The translations under genes were made by a program, and so were the position numbers. From positions 189,554 to 253,553 of the forward strand of contig JXTB01000380.1 in assembly GCA_002914805.1 (NCBI GenBank): DNA of 64,000 nucleotides, read 5' to 3'. The notes beneath the pieces are model-generated. The model worked only from the letters and a program-made list of their open reading frames with translations. It did not search any database and was not told the DNA's origin. Position 1 is the stretch's first letter, and each line of letters begins with the position of its first letter. This DNA is from Parasponia andersonii. Taxonomy: Eukaryota; Streptophyta; Magnoliopsida; Rosales; Cannabaceae. This document shows positions 36,481 through 49,712 of the stretch, piece after piece.

Positions 36481-37819
36481 GATCAGTCAAGGATAAGATT
36501 GTCCTTTCAACCTCTTTGATATTTAATAAAGAGATTTGTAGACAAATAAATAGACGATTTTATTGATCCGATTTCAATGGGATAGCCGGAATACTCAAGA
36601 TTAATGAACCCTAACTATGGTCAAGTTCCTCTCTCTCTCTCTCTCTCTCTCTCCATGTGATGCACTCTGTCCAACTGTGTTTCACGTATAGCTTAATTAT
36701 ATATGGTCCACCATAGGGAACTTTCCTCTTGGCTATACAAAGAGTAATTAATTCTATTGGGTTCAATTGATTATTAGCTAGATAAGGAATCAGATGGATC
36801 TATATAATCCAATTTTCAATGTATTAGACACTCACAGTCATTCACCAAAATGGACCTAATATTGTACTATTGGACTAAATATCAATTTATTTTTAGTGAA
36901 ACTTATTAGTAACTAATTAGTTCAATCTATTTAGCATATACTATACCTGCAAACTTAACTTCAATGGTAAGAGAGTGAAATTACTGTATTACCCTTCTCG
37001 TAAATACTTACCTTTGAGTTGCCATTTTTTATCTAATCGATAATAGTTGACTATGGCATTCATATATATTCATACTAACATAGTCAAATTCACATAGTGA
37101 ATACTAAGACCTTGGTTTATATTATCTAAGTCCTTAAAAAAAATTCAAAGTGACATTATGTAAATGATGTTCGTCATGAAAAACGTTCTTATCAATTCAT
37201 ATATTTTATCTTCCAAGATACTAAAATTCGAATAAAAAATCGAAACTAGTTCTTTAGTAGCTCAAAAAGATAAAATTACACGTAAAAATAAGTTCGTTAA
37301 CCACTAAAATTAAGGTAATATTGCAATAGTACTAGATAAGTGAAAATAGAACGTTGAATTATGGTACTTAACCTCAAATTATATTTCACCTCAGTTTTAT
37401 CCAATGCACTAATAACTTTCTCATAACATACTAATATTTCTATCCGAAGTCACACTTTGATGATTGAAGACTTCATCAATCATATTAAAATAGACTACAT
37501 CGTATTTTATGCTATAACAAAGTATTCAATCTTTCATATGCATATTATGAATAGTTTAATTTAAAAATAATGAAATAAAAAATTCATTATCCCACATATA
37601 AACTCTTTATACGAGTAATTCTTTTACTTATTATTAGTCATAGAATCTTGAAGATAGTTGCAAAATATAATAGTAGACATCATCTATATTATTGTGACAT
37701 AAATAGACAAAATTCTTAACATAGAATTTATATTAACATTAAATAGATAACAAATAATTTCACAAATATTATTAATAATGTTAAACTAATAAATTGCTTT
37801 ACAGGATATTATCACAACA
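36481..37819 (-). repeat. Diverged, truncated LTR H of the E family
   Basis: Read on the minus strand it starts TGTTGTGATAAT at 37819. It then follows the E LTR in order: AAGCAATTTATT, the block around TGTCACAATAATA, TAGTTAACG, GGCAACTCAAAGG, and a GA-rich tract (36627-36653 on this strand is (TC)n). The match fades toward about 36480. Similarity is well below that between the two E LTRs, so it is an older or different subfamily member. No internal region adjoins it. Confidence 0.7.
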
Positions 37820-39443
37820 CTTTGAGCAAATGATATTCATCCCCAAAAAAGTTCACATTCAATTTCTTTGTAAGGGTTTATTCATTGTTGCTAATTAATT
37901 ATTTAGTAATACCTCCTATTAGTAATTCTTATAACTGTCAATAATATTTGATTATCATGTATAGAGGACACAAAGCTGGAGGTATTTTGTTCAATTTCCT
38001 TTGAATGTGCTATAGAAGGGATTTTCCTAAGGAAAAAGAAAATCAAATATCAACTATAATTTGTTTTTACAAGTCTTATTTTCCTGAGAGAAAAAAAAAA
38101 AATTAAAGATATATCGACCATACTTAGTCTTAAAAATCTTAAAAATTTTACTTTTGCTATATTAACTTAAATTGTTTTTTTTGGTCTCAATTTGAAACAA
38201 TGCATGCTATGAATCAACAATCAAAATAGCAGTTCGAAAAAAAAAATAATAATTCAACAATCAAAATTAATATCCCAAAAAAAAAAGAAAAATTAAAGTA
38301 AGAGAATGTGACAACATTAATTGAAGGTTTAAAGACCCAAAAAAAGAGAGAAAGAAGTTGGGAAAGATTTTCTCACAATAATTTTCTTTCGTTGCTAAAT
38401 TTTGTACATGCTTTGATATTATAGTTATACAATACACTATAATATATATGACATTGTTTTTTTTTTAACTTTTTTTAACTACGTTCATTATTGTCAGTAC
38501 AGAAAATCGTTTTGGCATAAACTATAGTTCAACTAGTTATGTCTTGTCCTAGTAGATGTCGTTTAATGAGGTTATTGGGCCGCTCTTCTTGTTCATGTTT
38601 TATTAACGTTTTTTGTGGTTTCTAAATTCATGTTATTTTAGAATTTTTGTCGTTCGTCCGGTTTATATCGTTTGATCTAATATATGTCGTTTCCTTTATT
38701 AATGTTATACTGCCATGGTGCTCGTTGATGCATTTACGGTATTGCATGTTTTAATTGAGAAATTTACATTTATTATCGATTTTTGTGCCTTATATTTTAA
38801 AAATACTTGTTTTTATTTTTTTAAAATACCCATTTTTGGTATACATTTTTATGTGTAGAATATGTGTAATATTGTACTTTTATCAAAACAGGTCTTAAAA
38901 TGGGTATATGAAATAAAAATAAAAAATGGGTGTTTATGAAAGTATACCTAAGAAAATAGGTATTTATGATTTTTTTTCCCTTTTTTAATAAGATTTTGTG
39001 AAAATTAGGACTTGTACAACATTTTTAGAAAAATATGATGGTCTTTGTTTTTAGTAGATCCTGTATGGTTTTCATTAGAAAAATGTCATTTTAAAAAAAT
39101 ATTTAAAAAATTGATATTTTTTAAAATAGTAACTGATAACCGGTAACCAATTTTCAAATATTAGTAATTAGTAACCAAAGGAATTTATAACTGAGATATA
39201 GTTAGTAACTAACAATTGATAATCAGTTTTTAGAAACTAGTAACTAGTAATCGTTCTGAAAATATTATTTTTCTAAAAACTTTTAACAAAGTGATATTTT
39301 CTAGTAAAAGTTGTATGGGAATCGAAAAAAAAAATGACCTCTGTGTATTTATTTTTATCTTCACCGGTAAAAGTATTAGAAACCCTAAGATTTTTCATGT
39401 TTTACAACGTTGTCTTGAGAGAAAAGATACAGGTAGGACTAAA
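37820..39443. other. AT-rich intergenic region
   Basis: No gene is recognised. Around 39130-39260 short units such as TAACTAGTAA and GGTAACCA recur in a degenerate way. The rest shows homopolymer runs only. Confidence 0.35.
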
Positions 39444-39691
39444 CTTGGGCCAAAATGGTTTTTTAGTGCAATTTTTGAAAAATAATATTTTTTAAGAGTG
39501 TCAAGAACGTCTTGACTTATGTAGTAAAGAATTTCTTAAAATGAAAAAGTCCTAAGTAATAGTTCTTTTATAGTCTAAAATTTCTTGACTTATGGTCAAA
39601 AAGTTTTTTTTGAGGTCAGTCAAAAAGTTTTTGACACTCCTAAAAATATTATTTTCGAAAAAATGCACAAAAAAAAGTTATTTGGCCCAAG
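39444..39691. mobile_element. MITE-like element with long terminal inverted repeats
   Basis: The left end CTTGGGCCAAAATGG (39444) continues for about 62 bases, to the GTGTCAA near 39505. It is mirrored at the right end by the reverse complement starting CTTGGGCCAAA at 39691. Shared blocks within the arms are GTGCA, AATAATATTTTT and GAGTGTCAA. The centre is about 120 bp and noncoding. The target duplication is unclear, so the superfamily is not assigned. Long arms would fit a Mutator-like or foldback type. Confidence 0.7.
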
Positions 39692-39794
39692 CTAGTACTA
39701 TCCATGTCATTTTCTCTTGTCTTGAAAGGCGTAGCCCATCAATTCCTTCTCGACATGTCCATGATTCCGGTTCCAAAAAGATACATAAAAGGAA

Positions 39795-39868
39795 TGGCCC
39801 ATGCAGGTCTCGAACCTACAACCTTCGCGTTATGAGCGCAAGGCTCTAACAAGCTGAGCTAACGGGCC
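39795..39868 (-). tRNA. Elongator tRNA-Met (CAU)
   Basis: The minus strand folds into a full cloverleaf. The acceptor is GGCCCGT paired with ATGGGCC, then discriminator A. The D stem is GCTC/GAGC. The anticodon stem is TTGCG/CGCGA with loop CTCATAA, giving anticodon CAU. The T arm is GTAGG-TTCGAGA-CCTGC. There is no intron and no encoded CCA. The T loop starts TTCGA and the body is unlike initiator tRNA, so elongator Met is the likely identity. It is a nuclear-type gene with intact A and B box regions (GTTAGCTCAG and GGTTCGAGACC). Confidence 0.88.
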
Positions 39869-40047
39869 AATTTAGTTAACGTATATGTGAAATTTTTGGA
39901 TAAGATATTAAGACATCATACTATCTATTTATTTTTTTGGCTCATAATACCATACTGTATCATCCAGTACGACCAGACCAGTGTCTAATTTTTGTTCAAG
40001 TTGAGCTTAGTAGATAGAATAGAGAGCGTAGAGCAAAAGAGGAGAAA

Positions 40048-41373
40048 ATGGAGAACATAACAGCAAGCGAGGTGGCGGGTTTTGGAGTTGGGGCTTTCCT
40101 CCTCTGCGCCACCATTGCCGCCCCAAAGGTCGATGCTTTCATCTCTGCCTCTCAGCGCAGGTATTTCTCCTCTTTCACCCGACCCTTCCACTCCATATTC
40201 TTTTTAATGTTTCCCATCTTTTTTATGTTATACACACACACACACACAGACACACATCTATATATGCGTACGTATAGATAGAGATATTTTTTGACTCTGT
40301 ATAACTGGATGAAAATTCTTGATTTTTGTTTCTTTGTTATGCTCTGTGTTGGAATTTCTAATATATGTCCTATTGCATTTTGAGGCGTTGGTTCATTGTT
40401 TTAGTTGGCTTTCAAACACATATTTAAAAAACTCGAAGAACCCAATTGGGATTTTAGTGCTGTTTTGAAGTTGAAGCATGCGCTTTGACAGTTGAAAGTG
40501 TAAAATTGGTAGCAACTCAAGTTCAGTCCAACCTTTTAGAGCCCCTGATATGGTATTCCCTTTGTGACCATCGTATAAAATGGGTTTTTAAAGACCAATA
40601 AGGGAAAGTGAAGTAAGCACAGAAATTGCAAAATTTATTGGCAGCTAAAGAGATATGAATTAGATGGAAAAGAGCAAGAATGGATATATGTTTTAGACCC
40701 TTTTGGAAAAAGAAACAATTTAATTAGTTTAAGGCTTGAATTTGAGTGGTAGCAATAAGTAGAAAGAGCAGAGAGAGATTGAGAAGAAAGGGGTCTTTTA
40801 AGAATAAATGACCTCATATATCATGTGGCAATTCTTGAGACGGTTGCAGGTCATCCTTATATGTTCTTTAACAAAAAATCTTATCAATCATGCCTAGTTT
40901 CTGGATTCTCTTTTTCCCTTATGAGATGTTCCAAGCTTCCTTTTTCTGCTCACCTATGAAAAGGCTGTAATTGTTACAAATATACATATTTATGGCTAGT
41001 GGCTTATTTCAAGTACCATATTATACTGATATGATATTATGATCAATATACGCAGCTTTCTGGAAGAATAAGAATGAGTTTAATTCAAGGAAAACTGACA
41101 ATTAGGGCTATTTTCAAATCATCTGTGTGAGCTAACAGTCGAATGCTACGGCTATCTCTACCTTGCTAACGATCTCATTTTCTTAAGTCTCTAGTTTCTG
41201 ATTGCTGTTTGTGATTTAGATTTCCTTTTCTCCTTTTGGCCTGAAATTTTGACGAGTTACTAAACTACTTCTTTAACACCTGAAACTGCTAATTTCTCGT
41301 CGGATTTCATCTATAAAGGTGCTTGTGTATTTCTCAGTTCTTATGTAATGTACTTGAGTCTTCTGTAGCATTG

Positions 41374-41411
<38 letters not shown>

Positions 41412-41854
41412 GTATATGAAAATAAATGATATATATATTTGTATATGAAAATAAATATAGGTATATATTTTAGAGTTTTGGTGTAATTCTTACTAAAACA
41501 AGGCAAAAAACCTCTGAATTTATATCTACTTGAAAAAATTGTATACATTTAGGGGAAATTTTCCAACATATTTTTGTAGTACATGTATGGCTTCAGATAT
41601 ATGTAGATGTATTGATGGAGTTTAATTTCTCTTTGTTGTACATATGACCATACAGTTCTTTGGGTATGTGCAAGAGATGTGGCAATCTGAGGATAATAGC
41701 GTGCACTAAATGTAAAGGAGCTGGATTAGTTAGAGAGGGCTTACTATTTGGTTTAAGTCTAGTGGATGAACCGAAGGTAATATCTACTGCATGCGCAAAT
41801 TGTCAAGGCAGAGGTCATTTTGGCTGCCCTGATTGCTCTAAATCCTCAGTTTAA
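40048..41854 (+). CDS. Small DnaJ-type zinc-finger (four CxxC) protein without J domain
   Basis: There are two exons, 40048-40160 and 41656-41854, joined GT..AG across a 1.5-kb intron, giving 103 residues. Residues 9-25 form a hydrophobic segment (VAGFGVGAFLLCATIAA), possibly a membrane anchor or targeting part. The rest carries four CxxC pairs, Cys 43/46, 54/57, 84/87 and 95/98. The spacing is that of the cysteine-rich zinc domain of DnaJ/Hsp40, with glycines after three of the pairs. No J domain is present. Small proteins of this kind (for example BSD2-like) act as chaperone-type factors in plants; the function here is inferred from the fold only. A candidate AATAAA is at 41967-41972. No damage is seen. 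Confidence 0.82.
41369..41411 (+). repeat. (CT)n(TA)n microsatellite in the intron
   Basis: About 13 CT units are followed directly by about eight TA units within the intron of the zinc-finger gene. Confidence 0.85.
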
Positions 41855-44082
41855 CAGTTACAGGTCATGTAAAATCATTATTCTCTATCTACTTCTGCTT
41901 TGATTAGACATCTTTCTTCTTCTGGCTGCAGTCATGATGCATGTCTAGTTTGGACCACTTGTATACAATAAAGAAGTTATAAACTGCTTTGATAACAGAG
42001 ATCTGCCATATAGAAGTTCGGCTTTTGTTTGGAGTGAAAAGAGAAAAGTTCATATTTTGTCATGCCAATTCTAGTCTGATTCATATCTTGGAATTACAAT
42101 GGAGTTGCGAATAAAATCATTTGTGGCTTGAATGTGTCGTTTTCTTTTCGTATCCGTTCTAGTGAATTGGACCGTTCTTGTGAATTGGACTTTATCTGAT
42201 CTTAAGTTCATCCTAATCGGACTACAAAATCTCATGACTGTTCCGCTGCCAGAAAATCTCCAGTACAGGTAGTTCTTATCCTCTTAACACGCTTACATGG
42301 TATGATGATCTAAGAGTAGTTAAATAACACCATGGTGATCTTTTTTCCCATAGTGATGGTTGTTTCACAATTGACATGATATTGGGTGGTCCAACTCTAA
42401 GGTCAATCGTTCTAGATCAGTTAGTGAGTTACACTCCGGTGAAAGTGTTTCCAATTTTTTCATGCTTTCCATGGTAAAGTTTGGCTATGGAAAATGCAAT
42501 CCTCTACCGCAGTTATGATTGTAAATAGCTATAGTCTCTGAACATTTATGCAAAAGTACTAAGAAGATATTGCTAGTTCATATAGGCTTAAAGTTCAAGA
42601 GGTAGTCCCTTGGCAAATGCCTTTACTTTTTTCCAATTACAGCTGTAACAGCACAAAGACTATAAATTCTACTTTCGAAGCTGCTGAGTGCTAAGTCGTC
42701 TTTGAATGGAGTCCAGGTTAGCATATGTTTTTATCTATAGTGGAACACAAAGTTATCAGAATATGGTAACAAGCGAAAAGTGAGCATCATAATTTGGAAC
42801 AAAATCTTAAGACTGTTAATCAATATAAAAGTAAATATATAAATAACAGGGAGGGGAATATTGATAAAGAGATGGTCCCAGATTCATGCTTTTTTGGAGG
42901 TCATGGCACGTTAGAAACATTTTCTTTAATTAATTAATGACACTTGACCTAGAATTTTGCACAATCTCATGGTCTCAAATTCAAACTTTTTAGATTTTGA
43001 GACATTATCATAGTGGGGTTTTCATATACTGAAGTGGTGGCAAGACGAATTTCCTTGAGATGACATATTCATATATTGGTGCAAAGATGTTGAGAAGCGA
43101 CAAGGCACACTGAACCACTTCTTGCCCAACTTTTTTGCCAATACGATAGCTATGCTTGTGGTTAGAATGAGTTTAAGGTACTATGTTTTTATAATGACTT
43201 ATAGGATGTTATGTATCTAGAATATATAGTCATATTTGGGTTTGGAACATTATCGCCATAAGTTCAGTTATTTGTTTTACCAAATTCTTGCACATTTACC
43301 CCCGAATTTAATATTTAGGATGTTTGTCCGTACTATACGTAACAATCTGTTAACTGTTACTAGTATTGTTCATTTAAGATGTTTTGACTTTTGAGTCAAT
43401 CACATCAAAATATAAGTAAGATTTTTCAGACGTATTGAGATTGTCAAGGATTATTCAAGTGAACTTTAATATGTGACTCGTAAAAGAAACGATATCAGAT
43501 AAAAGTGCTCGTCTAAGTACATAAGAAAAAATATCTAATAGTTCAGTAAAAGCTGTAGCAGAGACCCGAAAAGAAAGAGAAGTTCCAAGAGCGCAAGACC
43601 AAAAGGTTTTTGCATTATTTTCATCATTTTTCACGTAAAAGGCTGCCACCATTGGTAAAAGGCCCGCAGCTCGTGGTCTTGGAGATGAATATGTTAACAG
43701 ATAAAACTGTCATATTCATGTTACGAAGTGAAGTGAAATCTGGCAACTATCAGTTGGTTTAATAGGGCTCTTTATGGACAAGGGTTTTTTCTTTTGTTTT
43801 TTTTTTTTAATGATTACTATAATTTTCATTTTCATTTTCTTTACCTGGTAGCTATATTATTTTTTTTCCCTTAAAAGGGCAGCTGTAAATTCTTTGGTAC
43901 AGGGAGTTGTTGGGTATAAGAATGAGAATCTTTCAAATTTCCATGTTTGTTTTGTGTTTTGCATTTTTTTGATCTATAAGAATGTGAAATCCAAAGAGTT
44001 GAGCTAGTCATATTTTCGGGTAATACAAAACTTATCAAATAGGTGGTTTTTTTCAATCATATCTTTTTTTCTAGATTCTTAT
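41855..44082. other. 3' flank of the zinc-finger gene up to element B
   Basis: The first about 150 bases are probably the 3' untranslated region, with a poly(A) signal at 41967-41972. The rest is AT-rich with no recognised gene. A 65-residue minus-strand frame (43652-43455) has no family resemblance. The stretch ends at the target duplication CTTAT before element B. Confidence 0.4.
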
Positions 44083-46784
44083 TGTGAAAACCTAAATTTT
44101 TTAAAGGGCAAATAAGTAATTTTGAGCTACAGGTAAAATTATAAATTCAAATTTTTAGATTAATTAAATTAAAATATCTGAAATATATTTGGACACTTTC
44201 AGGTCTTTGTTCATTTGGGTTCAAGTGCAAAGAAATTTAAAAATGCAGACAAAAATTTAAATACATGAGGGTATAAATGGAAGGATTTTTGTAAAATCTC
44301 AATTTATTGTGAATAGTGTACAACAACTCAGGAGCTGACACATGGCACTAAAGTATTAAAAATTTCTTTTAAATCCCCAATCTTTCCTTTCTTTTCCATC
44401 GAAAACCCCCAGTTCTCTCTCAATTTTCGGAAAAAATTCAGAACTGTGCCCAGTCACCAACTCCAGCACCGGCAACCTCCTCCGATGACACGCCTATCTG
44501 TCCTTCTCATCTTTGGCCGATGAAGCGATCCCGATGGTCTTGTGGCTGCATGTGCATCATAGACGGAGCTGGAGCTCCTTGAAACTTTCGCCAACCGCAG
44601 TGTTTTTTGGCGAAATGGTCAATGTTTGCCACTAGTCTCCTTCACTGTAAGCACGTCTGGCTCTAACTTCCCCCCTCGACGATCTAAGACAGGTTCCATG
44701 GCATAAAACAACTCCGGTGAGCTTTTGAATTATTCGGTCGATTTCTCAAAATTTAATTTCGGTATTTTACAAATTTTGGATATCTTATGATTTTCTTTGG
44801 TGATATTTAGTGAATTGTTGGAGGATTTAATATAGAAAAAGGGATGATTGCTTCCGCAAAATTAAATTTCTGATGGTTAGAAATTTCATAAATAAAATTG
44901 GTATTCTTACAATTATTTTTTAAACAAGTGATATTTTGGTAATTATTTTTGTGAATAATTTATTTTGATCATGAGACTTTTATGATGCATAAGAAGAGTA
45001 TGAAACAAGAACAAACATAATTATTTTGTCAATCGTTATCCGGAAACACGTAAAATTTGAAATTGAAAAATAGATATTTTTTCAAATATTTTCAAAAAAT
45101 GGTATTTTTGTAACTTTTGGATTTTCATGCCTATTTAAGGCCGTGGGTCTCGATACTGAATTCTGACTTCGAATTTAGACTCAGTGAGGTCAGGAGACGA
45201 ATTATGATACATAATATCACTATATTTTGAAGTGATACGAAAATCGAAATTTTGTGATTCGTAAATAGTATCATTTTGCGTGCCTAGGTTAAGTCTTGCA
45301 ATGGAACTTACTTTTGATAAATTATATGTCTAACCAAACGTTTTTGGATATCCTGAATTCACTGGTGACCTTCGTTTCAACATTTGAGACTCTAGTAGAA
45401 AAGTCACTTTTTCAAGTAGACTTACCGAGATCCCAAAACGATCTTTCGAACACCCAAATAACAAATGAGAGTTTTCTTCGAACATCGTTAGCTTGGTACA
45501 ACTATCATATTGAGATAAGGATTCAATTTTCTAGTTTTATACTTGATTTGATTTATAATTTTATTATAATTGATTTATAAAATATCGTGAATTTTTACGA
45601 TGATTAGTAAATTGTTGAAACAAATTAGATTAAACTAAGATCAAACTGTGTGGAACTTTGTACATATTTATAAATTGTGATTATGAGGTAGTATAACGAT
45701 GTGCTGCCCTTGTTACAGTAAATCCCAGAATAATGCCATATAGGATTTTAAAGCATGATTTGATTAATTCTTTAATGGATGGTTATTGTGAACTGTTAAA
45801 TATTATACATACCATACGATCATACATAAAATACATTTTAGGCATCGCAGTATTTAGTAGGCAGCTAGTATCTCCACCCTCGGTGAGAGCCCATAAACCA
45901 ACACGAAGTTTTTTTGATTATTCCCACTTGGTAGGCATAGGCATTTAGTTGCCTCTCCGATTCAGTAGACATAGACACATGGGTGTCCTTCTAATTTTTT
46001 GAGATAAGTATCGAGTAAAGAGTACTTAGTGTAAATAGTATGAGTTACTCTTCATGATGAGAGGATGCGAGTTGATAAGATAGAATGATTTATCATATGT
46101 ACAATGATGTGGCTTTAGTTTTGATTTTGAATATATGAATATTTTGGATATCAATTATTTTTACGAACTTGGTTTATAAATAGATTTTTGAAAAGGAATT
46201 AACCATGTAGGTTTGGTGAAATAGCGTCCATTTAAAAAAGTAATTGAATTTCTACGGAGTATGTGAATGCTCACCCCCTATTACTCTCATTTTCTAGTGT
46301 TTGATTATTTAAGGTAGTCTTCTTGATGGATAGATACGCTGTATAGTTTGTATATACAGTTCTACTCTTAATCCCTGATAGGTATTTATACTCTGCTAAC
46401 TTTCTTTATTTTTCATTTATTTAGCCAAGATTAATAAATTTTCTAAGTAAATGTACGAGGATAGTTTTAAAACTTGGAACTATAAGCGATTTAATGTAAA
46501 TTATTTTGAATATTAGACTAAAGTTTTCAGTTGAACTTAATCTATGATTTCTCAACAATTATTCAAATAAGATAGTTGGAAATTTTCTTGAACTTTATTG
46601 GGTATTTTTCTTAAGTAATTTAAAACTATTAAAAGTTTGAAATATTATGGAATGCATAATGATTTGAGGACCAAAACGAAATTATCTAATACTTGATTTC
46701 TTCTAAATTTCGTAAAATTAATATTTAATTATTATTTCATATAAAATTACTAAAAGTCACGGTTTTAGATTTTCGGTACTGACA
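44083..46784 (+). repeat. 5' LTR of element B
   Basis: It contains a pyrimidine-rich segment (44370-44425), a GC-rich exon-like block to about 44715, a donor-like CCGGTGAGC and the conserved core at about 45805-46080. Confidence 0.85.
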
Positions 46785-46788
46785 AAAA

Positions 46789-46807
46789 TGGTATCAAAGT
46801 TGCAAGC
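46789..46807 (+). promoter_or_regulatory. Primer binding site of element B
   Basis: TGGTATCAAAGTTGC is close to the plant initiator tRNA-Met primer consensus, four bases after the LTR end. Confidence 0.75.
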
Positions 46808-49712
46808 TTCAGATCCGGCTTGGATCTTGCCTGTGATATTTTACTATTTAAAAAGGATTTTAGAAAGTATTTGATAAATACCTCATATATCACTTAGGAA
46901 TTGGCTAAATATAGTCTTTACTCTGATTCATTCTGAATCATTCATTCATCTCCTTAAAGTGAAACTCTAGTATCCTTGAAATGATTATAAGCTAGAAATT
47001 CTAGTCTCAGAGGTGTTAGAATTGACACAAGAGTAGTGAATTCTATTTCTATTCAAATTCTTTGATTCAAATAGATATTCGTACTTGTACTCCTATGTCC
47101 ATTCGACTGGTGAGCTGTATGTGAACCTTATAGGTTCTATGATAGTTATCTCATGCTGGGTATTTTAAATACCTTAGTTTTATATGATGTTTCATAAATT
47201 TTTGGGACATGATTTAACTCTCCCGATTTTCATATACTTTTAATTGCTCAGTTCGAGTAATTGGTAGTTGATGTTTACATCAAAGTGTTCGAATTGGTAA
47301 TGCTTTTAGCATGATATTTTGCTTGTGAGTAGACAAATTAGTATAATATATTGAGTTTACTTAAATGGGGGATTGTACAAAATCCATGAAGTTTGGCCTT
47401 AACATTCATTGTACATTGGTAGAATAATTAATTTAATTTTATCCAGGACTCTTGGGTTGTTAAATTTTATCTCAATTGTTAGACTATAATTGTGTTTCCT
47501 TGTAATTTATTTATTTGCTATAATTTTTTTGCCTACTTGATAACGGCATGCCTAAGTTTATTTGTCTTTTCAAAATGAACTTTTGGAATTGAAAAAAAAA
47601 ATCATGATTAATGGATTGAGAAAAATATTTGAATATCCATAATTTTATCAAATGTTAAACTTCCTTAGATGGTTTTGGTGACTTTTAGATATCCAAATTA
47701 ATTTTCATGGTTTGAAATAAAGTATGTTATTATGTTTAATAAATTGCACGTCTTTATTTTCAATAAAACTATAGATATTTCAAATTTAAATAGTGGTTAG
47801 GTAAAAGTAATTTACTTTTTCAATAGATGTATAATTTCAAAAACTTAAGGGCTATTTGAAAACTAGAATTTCTAAAATTATACTATTGTAAAGTTTGATT
47901 TTTAGTGTTTACAGAATTTAGTTGTGGTACTAAATTAATCCTAATCTTTGTTTAATAGTACTAGTTAGAGAATTCTTTAGAAGGAAATTTTTATAAGCTT
48001 AAAGTTTCAAGTATCTTTTTTGATTTGAATGTGGTATATATTCTTAGTACTTGACTTATAAGCAAAAATGTATTTTCACGGATATATTTACAAGTTAGCT
48101 TGGAACTAAACATGGGATATTTGTGGAAAAATTTTATATGACAACTTTGAGAAATAAGTTTGATTTAAAAAAAAAAACTTTTGGTACAAATTAATATGGT
48201 ATAAGTGAAATTTTTGGAAGAATTGAGTATGTGCCAAAGATGTTGTATTTATAATATCTTGTTACATGAATTTTACAAAGTAAAATTTGATTATAGTATT
48301 CGGTTTGAAAACACGTGTGAATGAAGAAATTGTATGTTTTCAATTTTAGTTGGAGGTCCTCTAAAACCTTGTCACTAGTATGACTTTATATGCCTTATTA
48401 TGTGGCTTCTTTTACTAAAATATACATGATATTGGTGAACCTTGGATTATTAAATTCTTATTGAATAATAAATGAGTTTTTATTAGTTAAGTCAAGTTGG
48501 GTTGACCTTACCTTAGTAGTCTCAATTGGATAATTAAGTACTTGTGTGGTTAATTTAATTTAGTATCTTAAGTATTAGAAACTCCTAGTGTTAGAGAATT
48601 AGGATGACATTTTATTTGAGTTTCAAATAGGAATAAATTAATTTTGAAAAACCAAAGTCTTGAAAGGACTTAGGTGGTATATACCAATGTATGATATTTT
48701 CTTTTGAACTTTTAAAAATTCATCAAAATTAGATTTTCAAATGAATTCAAACTATGAATTAATATGCTTAGTTTGGTATTTAATCGAATTTAAGTTATGC
48801 AAAATAATGTGTAGTATTTTCTTTTAAAAATATAAATTGGACTTTTAAATTCTTGGGGTTATACAAGTTAGAAGTTGAGTAAGGCTTAAAAAAATTGTTT
48901 ACCTACTTAAATCAAAATATTTAACTATGTCACACTCTACACTTTTTCCGAAATACTTTATAAAATCTCTATCTTAAAAATGTATTTCAAAACTGCTTTA
49001 ATAAATTTACTGGAGTGTGGAGAATTTTAAGTTATAAAATGCAAAGATAGTCTTACTGAAGTATACCTTACTTAGACTTTTTCATAAACAAAGAATCCTG
49101 AAAACATGTTGCATTTGTGATTTGTCAACAAAAAAAAGATGTGCTTATGAATTTCTTGGAGAGAAATGTTTAAAACTTTTGGAAAATTATTGGGATTTTA
49201 AGAAATAAATTATATCATGTTTAATTGTGTTTTGAAGAGAATTGGCATGTTTAAATCACTTAATGGAGATTTTGATTAAGTTATTAGTATTAAGTTAAGT
49301 CTGTAGCTCATTACTTAATTTGAGTTGAACCCAAACATCATTATAGTGGTATAATTGATGGTATTTGAGATTAGTTCACTCATGGATTTGTTAGAGAGTT
49401 GTTAAACTCTTCCTACTATATTTTAAAAAAGAAATACTTAGAGTTTAGGTTTGGTTTACCTATGGCCAAGGTGAGACCCCATTGTGAACTAGTATAATAT
49501 TCTTGTATGCCCCATATTTCGTGTTGCATGTTTTAAAAATATTTCTAAAATTTAGTTTTGATTTTAAAATGAAATAAGATTTGATAGAAGATAGGTGTTG
49601 TCGCGGAGATTATTTATTCTATTAAAACTTTATTCTGGGGTATTGTAGTATCGTTACTGGTTTTACTTACATATTGGATATCGAGTTATTTGTATATGAC
49701 TTCCCTTTGTAT

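Noticed and set aside
42090-42230. Repeated GTGAATTGGAC near 42165-42190 as a possible element end
   Set aside because: There are only two adjacent short copies with no inverted partner or target duplication.
43455-43652. A 65-residue minus-strand frame downstream of the zinc-finger gene
   Set aside because: There is no recognisable domain, splice partner or conserved start. Its length is expected by chance.
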